NCBI RefSeq assembly: GCF_013184495.1
Contig: NZ_JAAOIY010000001.1
Coordinates: 682,001-746,000, forward strand
DNA from: Sporosarcina jiandibaonis
GTDB taxonomy: Bacteria > Bacillota > Bacilli > Bacillales_A > Planococcaceae
Reading direction: 5' to 3'
DNA: 64,000 nucleotides
This document shows, piece after piece, positions 8,383 to 15,578 of this stretch; position 1 is the stretch's first letter; every line of letters starts with the position of its first letter. The notes under the pieces are model-generated. The model was not told the DNA's origin. It ran no database searches and saw nothing but the letters and a program-made list of their open reading frames with translations. Position numbers and translations under genes: made by a program.

Positions 8383-9432
8383 TTATTGTGTGATCAATTG
8401 CCGTTTTCTTTCTACCAAAGGCATAACCTCTCTCGAAAAACGTTCCATCTCTTCAAGTTGAGGAGAAAACTGCAATAATAATAAATCCACGCCAACTTGT
8501 TCAAATTCTATAATTCGTTCTGCAATTTGTTCAGGCGTTCCGATTAAGTTGGGCCTTAACCCCCGATTGGAAACGGAGTAGTCGTACAACTTTACCTGCT
8601 GCTCGAGTTCGGAGTTCCCCGTGAAATCTTTATAACCTGCATAGCCACTGGATTCTCTGATAGTGGTAATTCTGGCGAGTTCCTCTTGAACTTCCTCTTC
8701 CGTATCACGGCATACAACATAAGCGGCCAACCCGAACGAACGGAACGGTTCTTTCCCGGTATCCAATCGCAACTTTTTCATATCATCAATTTTTGTTTGC
8801 ACTTCTTCAACTGTCCCGCCGTGCATAACATAGGCATCGCACGACTCAACAATCGTCTCCTTTCCCCGTTTACTTTCGCCCCCCGCATACAAAACTGGGT
8901 TGGGACGTTGAACAGGTTTAGGATGCATGCGTGCATTTTCTATGGTGTAATACTTTCCTTCATAACTAAAGACTTCTTCAGTCCAAAGACCTTTCATGAC
9001 ATGTAAGAATTCCGCAGTTCGTTCATAACGTTCGTCATGCTCAGTAAAATTCCCGCCATATTGTTTTGCTTCTTCTTCCCACCAAGCCGAAACGACATTT
9101 AACGTAAAACGACCATTGCTTATATGATCGATGTTTGCCGCCATTTTCGCTGTCACCGCAGGATTATGAAACGCCGGCCTCACAGCAGCCATAATTTCAA
9201 TTTTATCAGTCACAGCCGCAAGCGCAGCAGCTGTCGACCAAGCTTCTAAACTATCACTTTCTGGACCTTTAATATCATTTAAATATAACTCAGCTATTAA
9301 AGTAGCATCAAAGCCTAGTCTTTCACCTGCTTTTATTACTTTTTTCGCATATTCGAATGTTGGAGGCATTTGTTCTTTCTCCACATTCCGTAACCATCCT
9401 CCAAAAATAGGTAACCAAAATCCAAACTTCAT
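8383..9432 (-). CDS. sfnG: LLM-class flavin monooxygenase, dimethylsulfone monooxygenase-like (SfnG)
   Basis: 349 residues. The start MKFGFWLPIFGGWLRNV, AELYLNDIKGPESDSLEAW, MAAVRPAFHNPAVTAKMAA and SNGRFTLNVVSAWWEEEA are characteristic of the SfnG/SsuD group of FMNH2-dependent enzymes, closest to SfnG, which oxidises dimethylsulfone to methanesulfinate. Control by a SAM-I riboswitch directly upstream supports a role in sulfur scavenging during methionine shortage. The flavin reductase partner is not nearby. The downstream ATP-grasp gene follows after 15 bases. Other sulfonate substrates remain possible. Confidence 0.75.
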   Translation of the reverse strand: MKFGFWLPIFGGWLRNVEKEQMPPTFEYAKKVIKAGERLGFDATLIAELYLNDIKGPESDSLEAWSTAAALAAVTDKIEIMAAVRPAFHNPAVTAKMAANIDHISNGRFTLNVVSAWWEEEAKQYGGNFTEHDERYERTAEFLHVMKGLWTEEVFSYEGKYYTIENARMHPKPVQRPNPVLYAGGESKRGKETIVESCDAYVMHGGTVEEVQTKIDDMKKLRLDTGKEPFRSFGLAAYVVCRDTEEEVQEELARITTIRESSGYAGYKDFTGNSELEQQVKLYDYSVSNRGLRPNLIGTPEQIAERIIEFEQVGVDLLLLQFSPQLEEMERFSREVMPLVERKRQLITQ

Positions 9433-9460
9433 CTGTCATCCAGCTCCTTTTGGAATAATA

Positions 9461-9606
9461 AAAAACCTCTTCGATAAGAAGAAGTTATCCAACCTTCATC
9501 TCATCTTCCGGTACATTACATTCCGTTGGGTTTAGCACCTGATTGCAATCTGCAAACGGTTGCCGGGTTTCATAGGGCCAATCCCTCCACCGCTCTTGAT
9601 AAGAAT
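9461..9606 (-). promoter_or_regulatory. SAM-I (S-box) riboswitch
   Basis: Read on the minus strand, the leader starts TTCTTATCAAGAGCGGTGGA and carries the S-box core elements GAGGGATTGGCCC, ATGAAACCCGGCAACC, GGTGCTAAACCC and AGATGAAGG, closing with GATAAG. After it lies AACTTCTTCTTATCGAAGAGG with a run of T, an intrinsic terminator that competes with P1 pairing. High SAM would stop transcription before the sfnG-like gene. Confidence 0.92.
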
Positions 9607-9667
9607 ACATTCATTATTAATCCTATATGATAACTAGGGATTAAGTCAACAGTTAGTGGTAAACAAA

Positions 9668-9707
9668 AAAACACTAGTCTCTTTGGAATAACAAGAAATT
9701 AGTGTTT
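9668..9707 (-). terminator. Terminator overlapping the stop codon of the next gene
   Basis: On the minus strand AAACACTAATTTCTT pairs with AAGAGACTAGTGTTT, followed by TTTTTGTTT. It includes the stop codon at 9699. Confidence 0.6.
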
Positions 9708-10100
9708 AATGCAACCACTTGGTTTATTTGTTGAGGTTATGCAAATCAAAATCCAATAACAAAACCCGCCAAACATATACGCCGCGACGTCGTAAGGATC
9801 CGAGATGCTATAAAAAATATATAGTGGAGTAATATACTCCCAAAACATGCCGCAAAAAAAGAGGAAAAAGAGGATTCGCGGTAATCTAATTAGCAATAAC
9901 CTGCTTTGATTTCCAATAATCGAAAGTGCATTAACAATCCCGACGATAAGTATTCCAGCAAGTACATCATTTAAGTAGTTATTACCAAATGACCAATTAA
10001 GTAAATCGCGCATGAAAAATTTATTTAAGAGATACAATAAAGATACTCCAAATCCACTCCATATACTTAGTCGAAAAAGGCTGCTCGTTGTGAATTTCAT
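9699..10100 (-). CDS. Hypothetical four-helix membrane protein
   Basis: 133 residues with four hydrophobic segments (about 10-26, 44-62, 72-95 and 102-120) and no recognised motif. It starts nine bases after the stop of the zinc-ribbon gene upstream, with AAGGAAG as the ribosome binding site, so the two are one operon. The last residues (SGCIKH) are polar. No function can be assigned. Confidence 0.6.
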   Translation of the reverse strand: MKFTTSSLFRLSIWSGFGVSLLYLLNKFFMRDLLNWSFGNNYLNDVLAGILIVGIVNALSIIGNQSRLLLIRLPRILFFLFFCGMFWEYITPLYIFYSISDPYDVAAYMFGGFCYWILICITSTNKPSGCIKH

Positions 10101-10109
10101 TAAACTTCC

Positions 10110-10280
10110 TTAAAAAACCGAAATAATGAGGATGGCTACGACAACAGCCCCTACAATACCCCAGAATGTAATTCCATTATTTTTTTCTTTATTACTCCCA
10201 AACGGATGGCCGCATTTCGGACAAAATTCGGCTTGTGTAGACACGTTGTTTTCGCATGACGGACACGGTCTTAAACTCAT
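10110..10280 (-). CDS. Small zinc-ribbon membrane protein
   Basis: 56 residues, with a GGGG site (AAAGGGGTAATTAT) before the ATG. The N-terminus has two CxxC knuckles (RPCPSCEN and FCPKCGHPFG), giving a typical zinc ribbon, and the C-terminus is one membrane helix (FWGIVGAVVVAILIISVF). It is followed after nine bases by the four-helix membrane protein gene. Such zinc-ribbon/helix proteins are common in Firmicutes; role unknown. Confidence 0.75.
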   Translation of the reverse strand: MSLRPCPSCENNVSTQAEFCPKCGHPFGSNKEKNNGITFWGIVGAVVVAILIISVF

Positions 10281-10299
10281 ATAATTACCCCTTTTCTTT

Positions 10300-10428
10300 T
10301 TATAGGATTAAATTACGATAGCTATACTTCGTTCTCAAAATTTTATCAAACTTCGTTCCAAAAACGGTTTGATAAAATTGAATTGCATTTTTATAATTAG
10401 TGACGCCAATTGCAACAAGATTTGTTAA
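10300..10428 (-). pseudogene. Remnant of a glyoxalase/VOC family gene
   Basis: A 42-codon open stretch without start codon reads IGVTNYKNAIQFYQTVFGTK, which matches the first beta-alpha unit of VOC (glyoxalase/bleomycin-resistance) proteins. The rest of the gene is missing: the frame stops after SYRNLIL. Within it lies a perfect 13-base inverted repeat (10339-10351 with 10367-10379, 15-base loop), made by the resemblance of TTTTATCAAAC and GTTTGATAAAA. The likely history is decay of a VOC gene. Confidence 0.45.
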
Positions 10429-10620
10429 TTGGAAGTCGGCATCAATTAGTATAACAAATAATAGATTCGCCATCTAAATACTTCACATATTCTTCACTGC
10501 AAGCATTATTTACTATTTTACGTTTAAATCTCAATTTAGTTTCATCATTTTAACCATACTAAAAAATATTAGCAACCAAAGGGTGAAGTTACGGGTATTA
10601 GAATTTTATCTGTCAAAACT
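10429..10620. other. Intergenic region, nothing supported
   Basis: AT-rich stretch of about 190 bases between the VOC remnant and the terminator of the metallophosphoesterase gene. I see no convincing open frame, promoter pair or repeat in it. With the remnant, the gap between coding genes is about 390 bases. Confidence 0.5.
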
Positions 10621-10630
10621 AACAAAAAAA

Positions 10631-10664
10631 GATGAGTAAAAGTATATTAATACTTTCACTCACC
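10631..10664. terminator. Terminator after the metallophosphoesterase gene
   Basis: GATGAGTAAAAGTA and TACTTTCACTCACC pair around TATTAA; on the minus strand the stem is followed by a T-rich tail. Confidence 0.65.
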
Positions 10665-10670
10665 TTGTTT

Positions 10671-11507
10671 TTATAAAGCAGATGTTAATGTCAAATGATG
10701 CAGCGTAATTTCTGGTCGACTACCAAAACGGATATTAACACCCGTCTGTCCTAGCCCTTCACTAATATAAAATGGTTTTCCCTTGTGTTTATGCAATCCT
10801 TTTATCATATTTAAGCGTACCAATTTACCCATTTTCACAAGATGATATGGTTTCGGCCAATGAATTTGTCCACCGTGAAAATGGCCTGAAAGTAAATAAT
10901 CATATGAAACATTTTCCATATTAAGCACGATGTTCGGATCATGGGTGAGCACCAAATTATAACCATTCTTAATTCCTTCAAAAGACTTATCGATATTACT
11001 TCGATTCGTACTAAAATCATCAATTCCAATAATGTTTACTCGTTCTCCATTAATCGAAAGAACATCATTTTCATTGATCATCGTTTTACAGCCATTATCC
11101 TCTAAAAGCTGCTTTAGTTTAGTGAATTCCGGATGTTGTAAAACATAGTCATGGTTTCCAAACACTGCATAAGTTCCGTGTTTTGGATTTAATTTATTTA
11201 ACACTTTTAGATAAGGTAACAGTTTAGGAATACTACGTTTACGGTCTAAAAAATCACCTGTTAAAGCGATTAAATCAATGTGTTGATTCTTTAGAATAGA
11301 ATAAAGATGTGAAGGTGAAACAGATATATTTTCAAGATGCATATCGGAAATGTGTAATACACGAAACGGTTCCTCATCTACCTGTGTATTCGCATTTGAA
11401 TTATTAATAAACACATTGTTAACTAAAACCTGCTTGGTATTTTGATAACCTTTATAAAATACAATGGACAGGATAGTTACAATGAAAATTGTAAATAACA
11501 GAAACAT
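10671..11507 (-). CDS. ykoQ: Membrane-anchored metallophosphoesterase (YkoQ-like)
   Basis: 278 residues with an N-terminal membrane anchor (1-19). The calcineurin-like metal motifs are all present: ISDMHLE (D-x-H), TGDFLDR (GD), GNHDYV (GNHD), VLTHDP (H) and SGHFHGGQIHWP (GH-x-H). In B. subtilis ykoQ stands beside ykoP and ykoN, and the same three neighbours are found here, which supports the symbol. Role unknown; the catalytic domain should face the outside. AGGGGA upstream of the ATG serves as ribosome binding site. Confidence 0.8.
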   Translation of the reverse strand: MFLLFTIFIVTILSIVFYKGYQNTKQVLVNNVFINNSNANTQVDEEPFRVLHISDMHLENISVSPSHLYSILKNQHIDLIALTGDFLDRKRSIPKLLPYLKVLNKLNPKHGTYAVFGNHDYVLQHPEFTKLKQLLEDNGCKTMINENDVLSINGERVNIIGIDDFSTNRSNIDKSFEGIKNGYNLVLTHDPNIVLNMENVSYDYLLSGHFHGGQIHWPKPYHLVKMGKLVRLNMIKGLHKHKGKPFYISEGLGQTGVNIRFGSRPEITLHHLTLTSAL

Positions 11508-11613
11508 GTAAATCCCCTCCTTATACTATAATAGTACAGAAGAGGGGATATTTTAAGCTGTAATTTATGGGTATTCTACCAGTTCGTTATTCTTAAGAAT
11601 TTCAAGGAGAGCT

Positions 11614-12189
11614 TTACGCTATATCCTTTTCAAATGCACCATATTTTTCACATAAGGAGTCCTTTGACATAAATAAATATTGAGGAGTACGCACCTTTTT
11701 CCTCTTGGAAGAGGGGGTAGAAATTGAAAGTATGTGGATCGGGTAAAGAGAAATCTGTTTAAACCATGTATACGAACGACTGGAAAATGAAAACGATTCA
11801 AACCCTAAACGTTTATACCCTTTATCGATCATTGTAATACCAATGAGCCCTTTTATTTGATCATTATTTTTATGATGAAGTAGAAAAAAAGCTAGTCCAG
11901 GTAAAGATTCTTGCACTTTTTTATAAAGGAATAATGTCTTTTTAATATTATCATCAATTCGTTGCATTTCCTGCAGTATACGGACATTGTGCAGATGAAT
12001 CTTAATTAGAAGGTCATTTTTCTTTATTAATGTGCCGTCTGAAAGTACAACTTGACGACCTTTGTATCGTGTTAAACGAACACGAAAAACATTAGTATCC
12101 CCATAAATCTGTTCCAAACACTGTAATCGAGTACAGAAAAAGTAAACCGTGTCAAAAATGGCCCAAACTTGGATTAGACGATATTTCAT
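11614..12189 (-). CDS. ykoP: YkoP family protein
   Basis: 191 residues from the ATG at 12189 (AAGGAG 11 bases upstream; longer frame to 12228 unlikely). Recognised by MKYRLIQVWAIFDTVYFFC, ILQEMQRIDDNIKKTLFLY and the basic C-terminal part. No catalytic motif is visible. It lies between the YkoQ-like gene (same strand, 107 bases apart) and the divergently read YkoN-like glycosyltransferase gene, the arrangement known from B. subtilis, so a common envelope-related role is probable but unproven. Confidence 0.65.
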   Translation of the reverse strand: MKYRLIQVWAIFDTVYFFCTRLQCLEQIYGDTNVFRVRLTRYKGRQVVLSDGTLIKKNDLLIKIHLHNVRILQEMQRIDDNIKKTLFLYKKVQESLPGLAFFLLHHKNNDQIKGLIGITMIDKGYKRLGFESFSFSSRSYTWFKQISLYPIHILSISTPSSKRKKVRTPQYLFMSKDSLCEKYGAFEKDIA

Positions 12190-12331
12190 ACTCAACATTT
12201 CTCCTTGTCCGCATAATTTTGAAGTCATATCTCTTTTAGATTAACCATTCCCCTCAAAATTATTAATACGTTTATTAATGAATGGAATAATAATCGAAGG
12301 ACATGCTATGCCAAAAAAGACAGGTGGATGC

Positions 12332-13441
12332 ATGATGAAACGAATATTATTTATGCCATTTTTGCAAATATCATCTGGACATCACCAAGTTGCAAATGCA
12401 ATAATGGATTCTCTTGATGAAATGAGTGACGGATTCGAGTGTGAGAAAATTGATATTCTATCCTATAGCTACGGGAATATCGAGACTTTAACTTCCAGCA
12501 TCTACATAAAATGGATTGAACTTTTTCCAAGCTTATATAGCCGACTATACAAACAATCTGCAATAAAATTTAAAAATGAAAAAAAACGGTTTTATTTATA
12601 CGAATGGCTATTTCTATATTGGATGGAAAAGCTAATTAAAGAAAAGAATCCCCAACTTATCATTTGCACGCATGCATTACCTTCATATTTATTGAATCAT
12701 TTAAAAAAGCAAGGAAAAATATCGATCCCAGTCATTAATGTCTATACTGATTATTTCATTAATGAAATATGGGGAATAGATTTTATCGATTATCATTTCG
12801 TTCCAAATAAAGAAATCAAAATAAATTTGATTGGACGCGGAGTCAAACCTGACCATGTTCTTGTAACCGGAATTCCAATCCATGAGCAATTCAAGGAGTC
12901 TGTCAAAGTCAAAAAGTCAGAAGGTCTATATTCGGTATTGCTATCAGGCGGAAATCTTGGTACTGGTCTAATGAAAAACTTTATTAAAACACTCCAACCT
13001 TCGGGGAAAATAAATTATATTGTGCTTTGCGGAAAGAATGATAAGTTATATAACTGGATTAACCAAATGGATTTTCCATTCATTCATGCGGTTCCATATA
13101 TATCATCAAAAAAAGATATGAATGCGTTATACGATAAGGTTGACGCGATTATTACGAAGCCTGGAGGAGTGACGGTAAGCGAATGTTTATACAAAAAAAT
13201 TCCAATCTTTATTTATCATGAGTTACCCGGACAGGAGGAAGTAAATTTACAGAATTTGAAAAACTGGGGGCTTGTCTATCACTTGGATGATTGGCAGAAA
13301 TCCCCTCAATTTGAGGAGAAAATAGTAACTATATTACAATGCGAGGAACAGAAAATGAAGTTAGAACAACAACTGCACTCATATCATCAACAATTAACAA
13401 AAGAAAGTATTGCTGTCTTAATTGAAAAAACTTTAAACTGA
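12332..13441 (+). CDS. ykoN: MGDG synthase-like glycosyltransferase (YkoN-like)
   Basis: About 369 residues from the ATG at 12332 (MMKRILF), chosen because the family begins with KRILF.P....GHHQVA; an earlier in-frame ATG at 12278 would add 18 residues. The N-terminal half has SGHHQVANAIMDSL and CTHALPSYLL, the C-terminal half has the GT28-type donor-binding region VLLSGGNLGTG and IITKPGGVTVSECL. Such enzymes transfer a sugar to diacylglycerol or a related lipid at the membrane. Divergent from ykoP/ykoQ; shared regulatory region 12190-12331. Confidence 0.8.
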   Translation: MMKRILFMPFLQISSGHHQVANAIMDSLDEMSDGFECEKIDILSYSYGNIETLTSSIYIKWIELFPSLYSRLYKQSAIKFKNEKKRFYLYEWLFLYWMEKLIKEKNPQLIICTHALPSYLLNHLKKQGKISIPVINVYTDYFINEIWGIDFIDYHFVPNKEIKINLIGRGVKPDHVLVTGIPIHEQFKESVKVKKSEGLYSVLLSGGNLGTGLMKNFIKTLQPSGKINYIVLCGKNDKLYNWINQMDFPFIHAVPYISSKKDMNALYDKVDAIITKPGGVTVSECLYKKIPIFIYHELPGQEEVNLQNLKNWGLVYHLDDWQKSPQFEEKIVTILQCEEQKMKLEQQLHSYHQQLTKESIAVLIEKTLN

Positions 13442-13530
13442 CAATGGCACGAAATAATTTCGGTTCTAAAAAAAGCTTCTCTACTTTCCACCTTAAACCT
13501 GATGTGTGATTTCTATAAAAAAGCAAAAAA

Positions 13531-13562
13531 TGTCAGACACTCCATTATTTAGAGGTCTGACA
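13531..13562 (-). terminator. Terminator after dbpA
   Basis: TGTCAGAC and GTCTGACA form a stem; on the minus strand it is followed by TTTTTTGCTTTTTT, just after the dbpA stop. Confidence 0.75.
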
Positions 13563-13567
13563 TTAAC

Positions 13568-15004
13568 CTATTTCTTCGCTTTATGAACTTTTAATTTTTT
13601 CCCTTTAACCGTTTTGGTTTTCATCTCACCCAAAACTAATTTCCCTTTACCGTTTAAAATATCAATATAGGTCACAGTGTCTTGGATTTTAATGATGCCG
13701 ATGTCTTCAGCGGAAATGCCTGGAATACTTGTAATTGTACCTACAAAGTCGAAAGCACGTAGCTTTTTCTTCTTTCCGCCGTTGAAATACAACTTCATAA
13801 TATCTTGGTTCACTAACTCGCTTTTATCTCTTTTTATATCGGGCAGGCTTTCCAGTTTTTTGGTGAATGCATGCATCGCTTCATTAACGTATTGCCGCGA
13901 CGGTGCTTTTCTTCTAGGAATTTCGAATCCGATATAGTCCTCGATTTCAGCAAGGAACTTATCCTCGTTAGGCGTAGCGAACGTAATCGCCTTCCCTTTT
14001 TTTCCGGCACGTCCGGTTCTGCCCACTCTGTGCACGTAACTTTCATTTTCAAGGGGAAGATCATAGTTAATGACATGCGTAATGCTATCGATATCAATTC
14101 CTCGGGCCGCCACGTCGGTCGCAACTAAATAGCGAAATTCTCCTCGCTTAAATTCATCCATGACTGCAAACCGGTCCTCTTGCATCATGCCACCGTGAAG
14201 TTTATCGCATGTGTAATGCAGTTTTTCGAGTTGCGTCGTCAGTTCATCGACCCGGTCCTTCGTTCTGCAAAATAATATACAGCTATCCGGATTCTCAACG
14301 ATTGTTACATCACGCAATAGATCAAACTTTTTCTGTTCTTCAACAATAAATAGGGAGTGATCGATATTATCGGTCAATGTGACTGTCGACATTATTTCGA
14401 TATGTTTTGGATTTTTTAAATAGTTTTGGCTTAGTTTTTCAACATTTTCCGGAAGTGTCGCGGAAAAAAACATCGTCATTCTGTTTTTTGGCACTCTGTT
14501 AATAATTGATTCGACTTGATCGATAAAGCCCATATTCAACATTTCGTCGGCTTCATCGAGAACTAAACATTTTACTTGATCGAGCACAAGCGTCCCTTTC
14601 TCTATATGGTCAAAAACACGACCGGGCGTTCCGACTACAACATGGCATTTTTGTCTGAGCTCTTCTTTTTGATAATTAAATGGATGTTTTCCGTAAACCG
14701 CGGCTGCACGAACCCGTTTGAAACGACCAATATTCGTAATGTCATTCTTTACTTGATCTGCAAGTTCACGCGTGGGCGTCAAAATTAAGGCTTGCGGTTT
14801 GTTTTCTTCCCATTCGACCATTTCACAAATAGGAATTCCAAATGCTGCTGTCTTTCCGCTTCCCGTCTGTGATTTAACGACTAAATCTCTTCTTTCAAGC
14901 GCGGCAGGCACTACTTTTTCTTGTACTTCTGTAGGTTTTGTAAACCCAAGTTTATCCAACGCTCGAATAATTTCAGTGCTTAATCGGTAATCTTTAAATG
15001 TCAT
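13568..15004 (-). CDS. dbpA: DEAD-box RNA helicase DbpA (YxiN)
   Basis: 478 residues from ATG at 15004 (in-frame ATG at 15034 also possible; neither has a strong site). DEAD-box motifs in order: Q motif [14 protein letters not shown], AxTGxGKT ([10 protein letters not shown]), [32 protein letters not shown], then domain 2 with [20 protein letters not shown] and [10 protein letters not shown]. The C-terminal 75 residues ([20 protein letters not shown] onward) are the DbpA RNA-binding domain that recognises hairpin 92 of 23S rRNA. It therefore acts in assembly of the large ribosomal subunit. Confidence 0.92.
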   Translation of the reverse strand: MTFKDYRLSTEIIRALDKLGFTKPTEVQEKVVPAALERRDLVVKSQTGSGKTAAFGIPICEMVEWEENKPQALILTPTRELADQVKNDITNIGRFKRVRAAAVYGKHPFNYQKEELRQKCHVVVGTPGRVFDHIEKGTLVLDQVKCLVLDEADEMLNMGFIDQVESIINRVPKNRMTMFFSATLPENVEKLSQNYLKNPKHIEIMSTVTLTDNIDHSLFIVEEQKKFDLLRDVTIVENPDSCILFCRTKDRVDELTTQLEKLHYTCDKLHGGMMQEDRFAVMDEFKRGEFRYLVATDVAARGIDIDSITHVINYDLPLENESYVHRVGRTGRAGKKGKAITFATPNEDKFLAEIEDYIGFEIPRRKAPSRQYVNEAMHAFTKKLESLPDIKRDKSELVNQDIMKLYFNGGKKKKLRAFDFVGTITSIPGISAEDIGIIKIQDTVTYIDILNGKGKLVLGEMKTKTVKGKKLKVHKAKK

Positions 15005-15086
15005 TCTATTTCTAACCAACCTTTCATTCTTCATATATTATCCCACATCCGGGAGTTAGAGAAAAGGAATCAAGGAGTTTCATGTA

Positions 15087-15572
15087 CTATTGTTCCCCAT
15101 CCAATCCTTTTCCCATCCCTTTCAAGAAATGCAATCCGAATTTAACAGCGCGGTTGACGTCAGGATCTTTTAATGACTTTATCAAATCAAATATACCAAT
15201 TGTTTCGTTGTTTCCATCATATAATTCCGCTTCATTTAGGCCGTTTTTTACACTTGCAGCTAGTTTTTCGGTTACATCTGGACTTATGGCTGTCAACATA
15301 CCAGATGCATTTATTACATGGTTGATCAAATTTGCAATAGGTTCGCGGGATACTTGACCAACAGCAATTTCAGCGATTTCGTCTTTTGCTTTAACCATTG
15401 CTTTCACCGCATCGAGCACGCCGGCGTCATCCAACCCGCCAGTTATTTCAAGAATTTTATTAATTGCTTGTTCTTGTTTGGTGAGCAATAATTGCAGTTC
15501 TAATAGTTTCTCGCTTTGAATCTCTTCCGCTGTTAATTCTTTCAGCTTAATAGAAGTAATCGGTGCTGCCAT
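15087..15572 (-). CDS. yrhD: DUF1641 protein (YrhD-like)
   Basis: 161 residues, GAGGGGTGATG before the ATG, six bases after the formate dehydrogenase stop. The segment DDAGVLDAVKAMVKAKDEI and the final DVNRAVKFGLHFLKGMGKGL are the DUF1641 signature. In B. subtilis yrhD follows yrhE in the same way, so it is expected to be an accessory part of the formate dehydrogenase complex, although its biochemical role is not established. Confidence 0.8.
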   Translation of the reverse strand: MAAPITSIKLKELTAEEIQSEKLLELQLLLTKQEQAINKILEITGGLDDAGVLDAVKAMVKAKDEIAEIAVGQVSREPIANLINHVINASGMLTAISPDVTEKLAASVKNGLNEAELYDGNNETIGIFDLIKSLKDPDVNRAVKFGLHFLKGMGKGLDGEQ

Positions 15573-15578
15573 AGAACA

